Source: Actinoplanes sp. L3-i22 (GTDB lineage: Bacteria; Actinomycetota; Actinomycetes; Mycobacteriales; Micromonosporaceae). Taken from it: a DNA stretch of 64,000 nucleotides. The stretch is taken from assembly GCF_019704555.1 (NCBI RefSeq), contig NZ_AP024745.1, positions 7,448,501 to 7,512,500 of the forward strand, read 5' to 3'. Under the pieces are notes generated by a model. The model saw nothing but the letters and a program-made list of their open reading frames with translations. It had not been told where the DNA came from and ran no database searches. Shown piece after piece: positions 24,858-37,250 of the stretch. Both the position numbers and the translations under genes were made by a program. Within the stretch, counting starts at the first letter, position 1, and every line of letters starts with the position of its first letter.

Positions 24858-25751
24858 TCAGCCGGGCCGCCCGGTCAGCAGCTTCAGCAGCAGCACGAGA
24901 TGCGGCAAGGCGGCCGCACGCCGGGTGGTGACCGCGGCGACGTGCCGGACCAGCCGGTACGGGCCGAGCTCGACGACCGCCTGCTCCGCCGACTCCGCCA
25001 GGGCCACCCGCGGGATCAGCGACACCCCGACCCCGGCCCGGACCAGGGCCTGGGCGAAGAAGTAGTCCGTGGTGGCGGCCGCCACGTCCAGCTCCACGCC
25101 GACTCCCGCGGCGTACCGTCGCAAATGCTCCTCGGTCTTGAGACAGCCCAGCACCCAGCGCTCGCCGGCCAGCTCGGACAGGTCCAGCCGGGTACGGCCG
25201 GCCAGCGGGTGCCGGCGCGGCAGGACCGCGTACATCGGATCGTCGGCCAGCGGCGCCCAGATCAGCCGGCGCTGCTCGCCCGGGGTCAGCGGCCGCGGCT
25301 CGCCGAGGGTGTAGGTCAGCGCCAGGTCGGCCGAGCCGTCGCGGACCAGCGGCAGGCTGTGCTCGGGCTCGCGTTCCAGCACGGTCAGCTCCAGCTCCGG
25401 GTGCACCGCGAGCAGGGCGGTGAGCGCGTCCGGGAGCAGCGCCCGCCCTCCGCTGCCGAACGTGGCGATCCGCAGCGGGGTGCGCCCGCCGGCCAGCCGG
25501 TCGATGCGCTGCCGGGTGGCGGCCAGCTCGGCGGTGACCGTCTCGGCCGCCTCGACCAGCAGCCGGCCGGCCGCGGTCAGGGTCACCCCCTTCGAGGTGC
25601 GGATCACCACCGCCGTGCCGACGTCGCGTTCCAGGGCCGCGACCTGCTGGGAGATCGCCGAGGCGGTCAGGCCCATCGCGGTCGCGGCCCGGCTGAAGCT
25701 GCCGTGCAGCGAGACCTGGTGCAGGATCCGCAACCGGCCGGTGTCGATCAT
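24858..25751 (-). CDS. LysR-family transcriptional regulator
   Basis: 297 residues. The N-terminal winged helix reads LRILHQVSLHGSFSRAATAMGLTASAISQQVAALE, a textbook LysR HTH, and is followed by the linker helix and a periplasmic-binding-like effector domain. ATG 25751 is chosen because GGAGGG lies 10 bases upstream and the HTH then starts at residue 5. The frame is open further upstream without homology. It is divergent from the epimerase-aldo/keto reductase pair across 73 bases, so it is the obvious regulator of that pair. The effector is unknown. Confidence 0.88.
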   Translation of the reverse strand: MIDTGRLRILHQVSLHGSFSRAATAMGLTASAISQQVAALERDVGTAVVIRTSKGVTLTAAGRLLVEAAETVTAELAATRQRIDRLAGGRTPLRIATFGSGGRALLPDALTALLAVHPELELTVLEREPEHSLPLVRDGSADLALTYTLGEPRPLTPGEQRRLIWAPLADDPMYAVLPRRHPLAGRTRLDLSELAGERWVLGCLKTEEHLRRYAAGVGVELDVAAATTDYFFAQALVRAGVGVSLIPRVALAESAEQAVVELGPYRLVRHVAAVTTRRAAALPHLVLLLKLLTGRPG

Positions 25752-25824
25752 CAGCGTTAAGCCCTCCTTACGGCGGCACCAGTAGATCATTACTTCTGCT
25801 GCAGGGTGACGGGCGGCAGGATCG

Positions 25825-26682
25825 GTGCTCGTGAGAGTTCTGATCATCGGGGGGAGCCGGTACTTCGGACGCCGGCTCGTTCACGACATGCACGCCGCCG
25901 GGCACCGGGTGACCGTCCTGAACCGCGGGTCGAGCCCGCCGCCGGACGGGGCCGGCCACCTGATCGCCGACCGCGACGACGAGACGGCCATGCACACCGC
26001 GCTCGCCGGGCAGGAGTTCGACGTGGTCCTCGACCAGGTCTGTTACACGCCGCGGCAGGCCGAGATCAGCCGCCGGGCGGTCACCGGGCGGGTCGGCCGG
26101 TATGTGATGACCTCGACCGTCGAGGTGTACTTCCCGTTCGCCGGCCCCGAGCCCGCCCTCACCGAGAGCCTGCGCCCGCCGTCCGCCCCCGCCGGGGACT
26201 ACGGCGAGGACAAGCGCCGGGCCGAGGCGATTTTCCAGCAAAAACCAGATTTTGTGTACGCCTCGATCCGGCTCGCCCACGTCCTCGGCGGCGGCCCGGC
26301 CGACTTCACCGGCCGGCTCGCGCACTACGTGTCCCGGATCCGCGCCGGCGAGCCGATCGCGATCCACGCCCGGCCGACACCGGCCTCGTTCATCCGGGAC
26401 CGCGAGGCGGCACGAGTGCTGGCCTGGGCGGCCGGCGCGACCGTGACCGGCCCGCTCAACGCGGCCTCCGACGGCCCGGCCGACGTGCGCGACCTGTGCG
26501 CGGCGATCGGCGCCCACGTCGGCCGCGAGCCGCGCTACCGCGTCGTCGCGGACGGGGAGACCGCCTCGCCGTTCTCCTTCCCGGCGTCCCGCCCGATGGA
26601 CACCGCCCGCGCCGCCCGGCACGGGTTCACCTTCGGCACGCTGCGCCACTGGCTGCCCGACGTGCTCGACGAGGTGCGCTGA
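25825..26682 (+). CDS. NAD-dependent epimerase/dehydratase-like protein
   Basis: 285 residues of the extended SDR fold. The N-terminal VRVLIIGGSRYFGRRLVHDM gives the glycine-rich dinucleotide motif G-G-S-x-x-F-G, and YGEDKRRAE around residue 128 is the Y-x-x-x-K catalytic pair. ERxxG-type spacing and the C-terminal substrate region follow. Proteins of this shape in actinomycetes act on nucleotide sugars or bind RNA like the CSP41 group, and the substrate here is not known. Starts at GTG 25825 or GTG 25831 are both possible. The aldo/keto reductase starts 1 base after its stop, so the two are co-translated. Confidence 0.8.
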   Translation: MLVRVLIIGGSRYFGRRLVHDMHAAGHRVTVLNRGSSPPPDGAGHLIADRDDETAMHTALAGQEFDVVLDQVCYTPRQAEISRRAVTGRVGRYVMTSTVEVYFPFAGPEPALTESLRPPSAPAGDYGEDKRRAEAIFQQKPDFVYASIRLAHVLGGGPADFTGRLAHYVSRIRAGEPIAIHARPTPASFIRDREAARVLAWAAGATVTGPLNAASDGPADVRDLCAAIGAHVGREPRYRVVADGETASPFSFPASRPMDTARAARHGFTFGTLRHWLPDVLDEVR

Positions 26683-26683
26683 G

Positions 26684-27553
26684 ATGCGACTGCGACAGCT
26701 GGGCCGATGGCAGGTCGGCGCGATCGGGCTGGGCGCGATGCCACTGTCGATCGAGAACCGGCCGGACGAGGCGCGGGCCCTGGCCACCATCCGGGCCGCC
26801 GTCGACGCCGGGGTGACCCTGATCGACACCGCCGACGCCTACCACTGGCACGCCGGCGAGGCCGGCCACAACGAACGGCTGATCGCCAAAGCCCTCTCCG
26901 GGGTGCCCGGGGTGCTGGTCGCCACCAAGGGCGGACGGGGCCGGCCCGGCGACGGCTCGTGGACCGTGGACGCCCGGCCCGAGCATCTGATCCGCGCCTG
27001 CGAGGCGTCCCTGCGCCGGCTCGGCACCGACCGGATCGGCCTGTATCAACTGCACAAACCGGACCCGGCGGTGCCGTGGGCCGACTCGGTCGGCGCGCTG
27101 CGCACCCTGCTCGACGACGGGAAGATCGCGGCGGCCGGCCTCTCCAATGTGACGGGTGCGCAGGTCCGCGCGGCCCACGAGATCCTCGGAACCGGCCTCG
27201 TCTCGGTGCAGAACCGGTTCTCCCCCGCGGTCCGCGAGCACGCCTCGGTCCTGGCGCTGTGCACCGCGCTCGGCCTGGCGTTCCTGCCGTGGAGCCCGCT
27301 CGGTGGACTGTCCCGCAGCGCCCTGGACGGCCCGTCGGACCGGACCGGGATCCTGCCCGCGTTCGCGGCCGTGGCCCGGGCCCGCGGCGTGAGCCCGCAG
27401 CGGGTGGGGCTGGCCTGGCTGCTCGCGCTGTCCCCGGCGGTCGTGCCGATCCCGGGGGCGAGCCGCCCGGAGAGCATCCGGGACTCGGCCGCCGCCGCGG
27501 ACCTGATCCTCGAACCCGGCGAACTTCAGGAGCTTCCGGCCGCCGGTGGCTGA
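26684..27553 (+). CDS. aldo/keto reductase
   Basis: 289 residues forming an (alpha/beta)8 NADPH-dependent reductase. Catalytic residues can be followed as Asp in LIDTADAY, Tyr in the same segment, Lys in VATKGGRG and His in YQLHKPDP. The cofactor-binding end reads PIPGASRPESI. It reduces a carbonyl compound, and the substrate is unknown. ATG 26684 directly follows the epimerase stop. With the divergent LysR gene this makes a small self-regulated oxidoreduction unit. Confidence 0.88.
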   Translation: MRLRQLGRWQVGAIGLGAMPLSIENRPDEARALATIRAAVDAGVTLIDTADAYHWHAGEAGHNERLIAKALSGVPGVLVATKGGRGRPGDGSWTVDARPEHLIRACEASLRRLGTDRIGLYQLHKPDPAVPWADSVGALRTLLDDGKIAAAGLSNVTGAQVRAAHEILGTGLVSVQNRFSPAVREHASVLALCTALGLAFLPWSPLGGLSRSALDGPSDRTGILPAFAAVARARGVSPQRVGLAWLLALSPAVVPIPGASRPESIRDSAAAADLILEPGELQELPAAGG

Positions 27554-27754
27554 GGTGCGCGGGCCGGTTGCGGTTGTCGCGTTTTCCCGCCGTACGGCAA
27601 TCGGCAGTGCCCCACCGCGACCAGCGGCGAACCCGGACGTGATCGCCCACCGCGCCCCGCGAAACGCCTTCGCGTAAGCGCGCGGGATCGTACGGTGAGC
27701 AGGTGCCTGGCGCCTCGGCGAAGCACACCCGCCGACGCATTGGAGTCACCGCTG

Positions 27755-29356
27755 ATGACCGTGCCGACCCGTCGTTCCCTGGCGGATCTGAGCGTGCGGA
27801 TCAAGATCCTCGCCGCGATCGGTGTCGCCGCCGTGGTCGCCCTGGTCGTCGGCCTGGTCACGCTGGTGGCGCTGAACAAGGCCGCGGACTCCGCGCAGGC
27901 GATCTACGACAACAACGTGGCCAACACCGCCCAGATCGGGCTGGTCCGGTCGGCGATCACCCAGGCCCGGCTGGACATGGCGACCTCGATGATCGCCCCG
28001 GACGACGCCACCAGCAGCAGCTACAACACGGCCTACGCGGCGGACCTGACGGCCGTCACCGACGCCATCACGAACTACCGCAGCGGCACCTACGCCGGTG
28101 ATCCGGCCACGGTGACCGCGCTGGAGCAGGACTGGGCGACCTACCAGCAGATCGCCAAGGACCACCTGGCGTCGGCCGCCGACGCCAACGACGCCACCGC
28201 CTGGACCAAGGTCAACGAGCAGGAGATCGGGCCGGTGATCACGAAGATCCTGGCCGGCGTCGAAGCGCTGAGCACGGCCGAATCCGCGGACGCGCAGACC
28301 AACGCCGAGGCCGCGCAGTCCAGCTCGTCGTCGTCGCGGACGCTGTCGATCGTGTTGCTCGGCCTCGGTCTGGTGCTCGCGCTGGGCCTGGGCGCGGTGG
28401 TCGCCACCGCGATCGTGCGCTCGCTGAACCGGGTCAAAATGGTGTGCGAGGCGCTCGCCGACGGCGACCTGACCCGCACCAGCGGCCTGTCCTCGCGGGA
28501 CGAGCCGGGCAGCATGGGCCGCGCCCTGGACGCCGCGATGACCCGGCTGCGCGCCACCGTCGCCACCATCGACGGCTCCGCCACCTCGCTGGCCGGCGCG
28601 ACCCAGCAGATGGAGGGCGTCTCCGCGCAGATCGCCGCGTCCGCCGAACGGACCACCGCCGAGGCGCGGAACGTGTCGGCCGCCGCCGACGAGGTCTCCC
28701 GCAGCGTCGGCACGGTCTCGGCCGGCGGCGAGGAGATCGGCGCCTCGATCCGGGAGATCTCGCAGAACGCCACCGAGGCCGCCCGGGTCGCCGGGGAGGC
28801 GGTCGACCTGGCCGCGCGCACCTCCCACACGATGGGCAAACTCGGCGAGTCGTCCAACGAGATCGGCAACGTCATCAAGGTGATCACGGCGATCGCCGAG
28901 CAGACCAACCTGCTCGCCCTCAACGCCACCATCGAGGCCGCCCGCGCCGGCGAGCTGGGTAAGGGCTTCGCGGTGGTCGCCTCCGAGGTCAAGGACCTGG
29001 CCCAGGAGACGTCCCGGGCCACCGAGGACATCTCCCGCCGGGTGCAGACGATCCAGGCCGACACCACCGGGGCGATCACCGCGATCGAGGAGATCTCCCG
29101 GGTCATCGCCCGGATCAGCGACTTCCAGACCACGATCGCGTCGGCGGTCGAGGAGCAGACCGCCACCACCGCGGAGATGAACCGGAGCGTCACCGAGGCC
29201 GCCTCCGGGACGTCCAGCATCGCCCACACGATCACCACGGTCACCGACGCGGCCCGGGTGACCAGCGAGGGCGCGTCCCACTCCCAGCAGGCCACCGGCG
29301 AACTGGCCCGCCTCTCCACCGAACTCAGCGGCCTGGTGTCGACGTTCCGCTACTGA
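27755..29356 (+). CDS. methyl-accepting chemotaxis protein
   Basis: 533 residues. An N-terminal membrane helix ([20 protein letters not shown]), a periplasmic four-helix-bundle sensor of about 165 residues (4HB_MCP type) and a second membrane helix ([18 protein letters not shown]) precede a HAMP domain ([16 protein letters not shown]). The cytoplasmic coiled coil contains the conserved hairpin tip [19 protein letters not shown]. The protein signals to CheA/CheW, which are not encoded here. ATG 27755 begins the first amphipathic segment, and the frame is open upstream. The sensor binds an unknown attractant. Motile spores of Actinoplanes-type organisms would explain such a receptor. Confidence 0.92.
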   Translation: MTVPTRRSLADLSVRIKILAAIGVAAVVALVVGLVTLVALNKAADSAQAIYDNNVANTAQIGLVRSAITQARLDMATSMIAPDDATSSSYNTAYAADLTAVTDAITNYRSGTYAGDPATVTALEQDWATYQQIAKDHLASAADANDATAWTKVNEQEIGPVITKILAGVEALSTAESADAQTNAEAAQSSSSSSRTLSIVLLGLGLVLALGLGAVVATAIVRSLNRVKMVCEALADGDLTRTSGLSSRDEPGSMGRALDAAMTRLRATVATIDGSATSLAGATQQMEGVSAQIAASAERTTAEARNVSAAADEVSRSVGTVSAGGEEIGASIREISQNATEAARVAGEAVDLAARTSHTMGKLGESSNEIGNVIKVITAIAEQTNLLALNATIEAARAGELGKGFAVVASEVKDLAQETSRATEDISRRVQTIQADTTGAITAIEEISRVIARISDFQTTIASAVEEQTATTAEMNRSVTEAASGTSSIAHTITTVTDAARVTSEGASHSQQATGELARLSTELSGLVSTFRY

Positions 29357-29432
29357 GCCGCGCTCCGGTGGTGAGCCGCGCTCCGCTACTGGGCCGCGCT
29401 CCGGTGGTGAGCCGCGCTCCGCTGGTGAGCCG
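29355..29432. repeat. 18-bp tandem repeat, about 4.3 copies
   Basis: Four consecutive 18-base units start at 29355, 29373, 29391 and 29409, each built as (G)(A/G)GCCGCGCTCCG followed by GTGGT, CTACT or CTGGT. A fifth begins GAGCCG at 29427. Units alternate between a GGTGGT and a CTACT/CTGGT end. The last bases of the chemoreceptor gene (TTCCGCTACTGA) resemble the repeat itself, so the array seems to have grown from the gene's 3' end. It fills the whole gap to the convergent reductase gene. Confidence 0.8.
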
Positions 29433-30467
29433 TCAGATCACCGGAACGGCAGGCGGGTCGAGCAGCGCGCGGTCGCCGTCGGCGCCACCGCTCAGGGCGG
29501 CGGCCACGTCCTCGTGCGGGGTGCCCAGCCGGACCGCGCTGACCTCGTCCAGCCGCCGATAGTGCCGGTCGTCGAGTTCGAGGTCCAGCGACTTCAGGTA
29601 TTCGTCCAGCTGGGCCGGGGTGCGCGGGCCGACGATCGGGACCAGGGCGGTGGCGGCCAGCGCGGCCCGGCGGCGCAGCCAGGCCAGCGAGGCCTGGACC
29701 GCGGTGACCCCGAGCTCGCCGGCGACGGCCAGCACCGCGTCGACGACGGCGGTGCGCTGCGCGTCCCCCTCGATCGCGTCGCCCCGGGCGCTCAGCCGGC
29801 CCGGCTCACCCTGCCGGTACTTGCCGGTGAGCAGTCCTCCGGCCAGCGGCGAGTACAGCACCACGCCGAGGCCGTGCGCCTGCGCCATCGGCAGCAACTC
29901 CCGCTCGGCGGATCGCTCGGCCAGGCTGTACTCGGTCTGCACCCCGACCAGCGGGGTCAGCCCGCCCAGATCGGCCCGGATCGCGGCGCCGGCGACCCGC
30001 CAGGCCGGGAAGTTGGACAGGCCGGCGTGCCGGATCTTCCCGGCCCGGATCAGGTCGTCGAACCCGGCCAGGATCTCCTCGATCGGCGTGACGCCGTCCG
30101 GGAAATGCGGCATGAAGACGTCGACGTGGTCGGTGTCCAGCCGGCGCAGACTCGCCTCCAGCGACCGGATCATGATCTTGCGGCTGTTCCCGGTCGTGCC
30201 GGGGCGGGGCTCGGCCTGCCGGGTCCCGCCGTACTTGGTGATCACCACGAAGTCGTCCCGGCGACCGCCGAGCAACCCGCCGAGCACCGCTTCGGCCTGC
30301 CCGCCCTGGTAGATGTCGGACGTGTCGAACGTCGTGCCACCGGCGGCCACGAACGCCTCGAAGATCTGCCGGGCGGCGTCGGCGTTCGCGGTGCTGAAGT
30401 TCGCCGTCCCGAGCGTGTACTCCGACACGCGCAGCCCGGTCCGGCGACCGAAGGTCTGGTAACGCAA
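29433..30467 (-). CDS. aldo/keto reductase (YajO/AKR11-like)
   Basis: 344 residues. N-terminal MRYQTFGRRTGLRVSEYTLGT, then FDTSDIYQGGQAE with the catalytic Asp and Tyr, VVITKYGG with the Lys, and VFMPHFPD with the His. The C-terminal NADP site reads VPIVGPRTPAQLDEYL. It reduces a carbonyl substrate with NADPH. It is transcribed away from the TetR gene across only 61 bases, and is therefore very likely the target of that repressor. The 3' end abuts the tandem repeat. Confidence 0.88.
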   Translation of the reverse strand: MRYQTFGRRTGLRVSEYTLGTANFSTANADAARQIFEAFVAAGGTTFDTSDIYQGGQAEAVLGGLLGGRRDDFVVITKYGGTRQAEPRPGTTGNSRKIMIRSLEASLRRLDTDHVDVFMPHFPDGVTPIEEILAGFDDLIRAGKIRHAGLSNFPAWRVAGAAIRADLGGLTPLVGVQTEYSLAERSAERELLPMAQAHGLGVVLYSPLAGGLLTGKYRQGEPGRLSARGDAIEGDAQRTAVVDAVLAVAGELGVTAVQASLAWLRRRAALAATALVPIVGPRTPAQLDEYLKSLDLELDDRHYRRLDEVSAVRLGTPHEDVAAALSGGADGDRALLDPPAVPVI

Positions 30468-30508
30468 GGCAACTCCCGAAGTCGGTAGGCTGCCGACAGT
30501 AACACCTA

Positions 30509-30528
30509 AAAAGAGGAGTCACTCTTTT
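30509..30528. promoter_or_regulatory. inverted repeat overlapping the TetR ribosome-binding site
   Basis: AAAAGAG at 30509-30515 and CTCTTTT at 30522-30528 are exact inverse copies separated by GAGTCA. The second arm ends at the base before the TetR ATG, and the first arm plus spacer contains the AGAGGAG ribosome-binding site. It is also centred in the short divergent region shared with the aldo/keto reductase. It could act as the TetR operator or as a hairpin hiding the ribosome-binding site. Confidence 0.55.
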
Positions 30529-31065
30529 ATGCCCAGGGTCAGCCAAGCCCATCTGGATGCTCGCCGCCAGCAGATCGTGGACGCCGCCCGCGCCCGGTTC
30601 GCCAGTCACGGCTTCGCGCACACCTCGATGGCCGACATCATCGCCGAGTCCGGGCTCTCCAACGGCGCCATCTACCGGTACTTCAGCAGCAAGGAACAGA
30701 TCGTCATCGCGGTCTGCGAGCAGGGCACCGAGGCCCTGCCGAGGGCGCTCACCGCCGAGGCCGTGGCCGGCTTCCTCGACCACATCCGGGCCCGGGCGCA
30801 CGGCACCAGGCACGCCCAGCTGGTCGCCCAGATCTACGCCGAAGCCGCGGTGTCACCGCCGCTGGCCGCGGTGGTGCAACGACAGCTCGCCGCCATGCGG
30901 GCCGCGGTCGCCGAGCTGGTGCCGGACTCCCGGCGTCCGCGGGCCGCGCAGATCGCCGAGGCGTTCGTGGCCCTGTGCGTCAGCTACAACCAGCAGCTGG
31001 CGATCCGCGGCGACCTGGATCCGGCGCCGTACACCGCGGCGCTGATGGCAATCATCAACGGCTGA
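30529..31065 (+). CDS. TetR-family regulator divergent from the aldo/keto reductase
   Basis: 178 residues. The HTH covers residues 8-54: RRQQIVDAARARFASHGF, then TSMADIIAESGLSNGAIYRYFSSKEQI. The rest is a short helical effector domain, at the compact end of TetR lengths. It is divergent from the reductase gene and probably represses it in the absence of a toxic aldehyde or similar ligand, which is inference. ATG 30529 abuts the inverted repeat that contains its own ribosome-binding site, pointing to autoregulation. Confidence 0.88.
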   Translation: MPRVSQAHLDARRQQIVDAARARFASHGFAHTSMADIIAESGLSNGAIYRYFSSKEQIVIAVCEQGTEALPRALTAEAVAGFLDHIRARAHGTRHAQLVAQIYAEAAVSPPLAAVVQRQLAAMRAAVAELVPDSRRPRAAQIAEAFVALCVSYNQQLAIRGDLDPAPYTAALMAIING

Positions 31066-31206
31066 CCGAGCCCGCTGGCCGCCTCTCGGGGAGTAGTTGC
31101 TCTTTTTGGCTCCGCGCATTGCCGCTTCACAGCGACGACGTGCCAGACCGCACAGCCGCTGCAGCATCCTAGGAACCTGGGTCATTTCTGGTAGCGTCCG
31201 GGGATC

Positions 31207-32010
31207 ATGACCGACGATTCGTTCCCGGCAGCGGCGCAGGTCGGCGAGATCCTGGCGGGAACCGTTGCCGAAGTCACGCCGCACGGTGTCGTGGTGCGGC
31301 TCGACAACTTTGCCGGCGACCCGGTCGGCTTCATCGACAGCCACAACTACTCCTGGCGGTTCTCCCGGCAGCCGTCCGCCGATGACACCCTGCAGCTCGG
31401 CGACCGGGTTTCCGGCGAGGTCATCGCGGTCGATCAGCCGGGGCGGCGGGTCACCCTCTCCCGGGCGGCGACCGAGCATCCGCAGTTGTGGGCCTTCCTC
31501 AAGGCTCTCCACCGGGGACAGCGGATGTCCGGGACCGTGGCGGCCATCGAGTCGTTCGGCGTCTTCGTGGATCTGGACGACGGGCCGAAGCACCCGGCCT
31601 TCCCCGGCGTCGGATTCATCACCATCCCCGAGTTGTCCTGGCGCAGCTTCGAGGACACGTTCGCGATCGTCGCCATCGGACAGCGCGTCACCTGCGAAGT
31701 TCTCGCCTTCGACACCTACAACGGGGAGGCCCGGCTGTCGCTGCGCGCTACGGAGCCCGACCCGTTCCAGGACTTCGCCCGCACCGTCCGGGTGGGGCAG
31801 ATCCTGCGCGGCCCGGTCACGAAGCTGGTGCCGTTCGGAGCCTTCGTCCGCGTCACCGACGCCGTCGAGGGCCTGATCCACCTCAGCAAGCTCTCCCCCA
31901 CCCCGATCGAGACACCGGACCAGGCAGTCCGGGTCGGCGACGAGGTCACCGTCGAGATCACCGAGATCGACACGATCCGGCGCCGTCTCTCCCTCTCCCG
32001 CCACCACTGA
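31207..32010 (+). CDS. protein with three S1 RNA-binding domains
   Basis: 267 residues composed of S1-type OB folds. The second (QRMSGTVAAIESFGVFVDLDD...GFITIPELS) and third (QILRGPVTKLVPFGAFVRVTDAVEGLIHLSKLS) are clear. The first (EILAGTVAEVTPHGVVVRLDN) is more degenerate. Each ends with the (R)-x-x-L-S strand. It resembles a shortened ribosomal protein S1 or a YugI-like general stress protein and probably binds RNA or ribosomes. The ribosome-binding site is weak (CCGGGG). A T-rich run about 90 bases upstream may end transcription of the TetR gene. Confidence 0.8.
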   Translation: MTDDSFPAAAQVGEILAGTVAEVTPHGVVVRLDNFAGDPVGFIDSHNYSWRFSRQPSADDTLQLGDRVSGEVIAVDQPGRRVTLSRAATEHPQLWAFLKALHRGQRMSGTVAAIESFGVFVDLDDGPKHPAFPGVGFITIPELSWRSFEDTFAIVAIGQRVTCEVLAFDTYNGEARLSLRATEPDPFQDFARTVRVGQILRGPVTKLVPFGAFVRVTDAVEGLIHLSKLSPTPIETPDQAVRVGDEVTVEITEIDTIRRRLSLSRHH

Positions 32011-32048
32011 ACGGTTGCCGGAGCCGGCGCGGACAGGTTGGCGGTGTG

Positions 32049-32558
32049 ATGCTGTCCGGAGTCCTGGTGGCCGCGGAACTCGTCGGGAGCTCGGGCTTCC
32101 GGGCCGAAACGGGCAAGTGGACCACGCTGTCGCTGGAGTCCTACGGCGCCCGCTGGTCCCCCGCCTCGGACCGGGCCGCCTCGGCCGTCGAGCCCACCGA
32201 GCTGCTGCTCACCGGTGTCCTGCTGCCGTTCGCCCGCCCGTGTCTCCTCGGTGGGTGGGTGCTGGACGTCGACGGTGTCCCGATCCACGTCGGCGCCTCG
32301 CCGCCGGATGCGCCGCTCCCCCGGCCCGGGCAACGGGTCGAGGTCCGCGGCCCGGTCGGTGTCGCCGACGACTACGTGGTCGACGAGGTGCAGCGGGCGT
32401 TGCAGCGCCGCACGGCACGGGAGTGGCTGGTGCGGCGCATCGTGCGGCACAGACCGTTCACCGCCGGCGGCGTGCGAAGGATCCGCCCGGAGGTGGTCCC
32501 CTCGATCCGGCACACCGCGGACACCAGCAGCTACCTGATCGATCTGCGGGCGCCGTGA
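32049..32558 (+). CDS. hypothetical protein
   Basis: 169 residues, soluble, with no signal peptide or motif that I recognise. The sequence is beta-rich: MLSGVLVAAELVGSSGFRAE, then ELLLTGVLLPFARPCLLGGWVLDVDGVPI and PGQRVEVRGPVGVADDYVVDEVQ. A single OB-like or beta-sandwich domain with a basic C-terminal helix (RRTAREWLVRRIVRHR) would fit. It starts 38 bases after the S1-domain gene and may be co-transcribed. The frame is open upstream, but ATG 32049 follows GTG 32046 and either could be used. It is convergent with the MFS gene across 6 bases. Confidence 0.5.
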   Translation: MLSGVLVAAELVGSSGFRAETGKWTTLSLESYGARWSPASDRAASAVEPTELLLTGVLLPFARPCLLGGWVLDVDGVPIHVGASPPDAPLPRPGQRVEVRGPVGVADDYVVDEVQRALQRRTAREWLVRRIVRHRPFTAGGVRRIRPEVVPSIRHTADTSSYLIDLRAP

Positions 32559-32564
32559 GCGGGT

Positions 32565-33764
32565 TCACCTGTGCGAGCGGCTCATCGCGGCCAGGCCGAG
32601 CACGGCGAGCAGGGCGAAGGCGGCCGGGAGCAGGAACACCAGCGGCAGCCCGATGGTGGCGGCGCCGAGGCCGCCGGCCAACCCGCCGAGCGCCGAGCTG
32701 ATCGCGGCCGAGCTGAGGAAGATCGCCGACGCGGTGGCCACGGCCGTCGGCAGCAGGCCCTGGGCGACGATGATGCCGAGCGCCGCGAAGATGCCCCAGA
32801 CCCCGCCCATCAGCACCTGCCCGGCGAACAGTCCGGCGGCGGTGCCGGTCAGGGCGAAGCAGAGGTTGGCGCCGACGCCGCAGGCCGCCCCGAGCACCAG
32901 GAGCCGCATCGTCCCGATCCGGCGGGCCACCAGCACGGCCAGCGGCATGAGCACCAGTTCGACCAGCGGCTGGATGCCGATCACGGCCCCGCCGAGCCCG
33001 GACCCGAAGTGCAGCTGATCGCGCATGTAGATGGGCAGGTACGCGTACTTGATCGATTCTCCGGCATAGACCAGGACGTACAGCGTGGTGAACGCGAGCA
33101 GCGGCAGCATGGCCGGCAGGCCGGGCCGCAGCGCCGGGATCGCGGCGGTCGGCGCGGACCGCGTGCTGAGCATCCCGAGCGGGACGATCTGGGCGAGGGT
33201 GGCGACCGCCGTCGCGAGCAGCATCACCCGCAGCGAGGTGTGCGCGGCCAGTACGGACCCGGCGACGGGGCCGACGACCCAGCCGCCGGTCAGGGCCATC
33301 CGGACGATCGCGACCACGCCGTCGTTCGCCGGGTGCGGACGCGCGATCGTCTCGTCGTGGATCGCGGCGAACAGCTGGGAGGTCGCGGCGCCCCCGAACG
33401 CCCCGAGCACCGCGCTGAGGACGAACGGCATCCACAGCTGGGTGGCGAACGCGATGCCCACCCAGCCGGCGAACCCGGCGACGGCGCAGAGGCGGAACAG
33501 TCCGAGGCGCCGGCCGCTGCGGTCGGATCGCGCGCCGATCAGGTAGCCGGCGATCGGCGCGGTCAGGTTGGTCAGGTAGAACAGCCCCGCGGCGGTGAGC
33601 GAGCCGCCGAGGTCGTCGACCAGGAACGAGGCGATCTGCGGTGCGGCCGCGGAGAACCCGAGGCCGGACAGGAACATCGCGACGGTCGCGCCGCGGTAGA
33701 GCGGCGACCGCAGGGTGAGCTGAAGCGCCGACGAGCGCGGCGTCGCCTCGGTGACCGGGACCAT
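32565..33764 (-). CDS. MFS transporter of the sugar-efflux (SetA/SotB-like) type, in the CebR-like unit
   Basis: 399 residues with 12 hydrophobic helices. The N-terminus SPLYRGATVAMFLSGLGFSAAAPQI and the loop GARSDRSGRRLGLFR resemble SetA-type sugar transporters, and the C-terminal half repeats the fold. GGAGG precedes ATG 33764. A CebR-type operator lies 50 bases upstream of the start, between it and the repressor gene, and the cellulase on the other side of the repressor has the same operator. Import of cellobiose or cello-oligosaccharides is therefore more plausible than the efflux that the family name suggests. Confidence 0.8.
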   Translation of the reverse strand: MVPVTEATPRSSALQLTLRSPLYRGATVAMFLSGLGFSAAAPQIASFLVDDLGGSLTAAGLFYLTNLTAPIAGYLIGARSDRSGRRLGLFRLCAVAGFAGWVGIAFATQLWMPFVLSAVLGAFGGAATSQLFAAIHDETIARPHPANDGVVAIVRMALTGGWVVGPVAGSVLAAHTSLRVMLLATAVATLAQIVPLGMLSTRSAPTAAIPALRPGLPAMLPLLAFTTLYVLVYAGESIKYAYLPIYMRDQLHFGSGLGGAVIGIQPLVELVLMPLAVLVARRIGTMRLLVLGAACGVGANLCFALTGTAAGLFAGQVLMGGVWGIFAALGIIVAQGLLPTAVATASAIFLSSAAISSALGGLAGGLGAATIGLPLVFLLPAAFALLAVLGLAAMSRSHR

Positions 33765-33813
33765 GAGCTGTGCCTCCGTATGAGCAGGTCGGTACGGAGC
33801 CGCACGCTAGGGG

Positions 33814-33827
33814 TGAGAGCGCTCCCA
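33814..33827. promoter_or_regulatory. CebR-type operator before the MFS transporter
   Basis: TGAGAGCGCTCCCA differs in one position from the palindromic consensus TGGGAGCGCTCCCA bound by CebR-type LacI repressors of actinomycetes. It sits between the repressor gene's stop and the transporter start, at the place expected for the transporter promoter. Confidence 0.8.
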
Positions 33828-33845
33828 GCAACAGCGGGGCGCCCG

Positions 33846-37239
<3,394 letters not shown>

Positions 37240-37250
37240 ACCGGCGCGGG

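Noticed and set aside
27554..27754. GC-rich leader before the chemoreceptor as a possible c-di-GMP riboswitch
   Set aside because: No conserved GEMM tetraloop or receptor sequence could be found, only generic GC stems.
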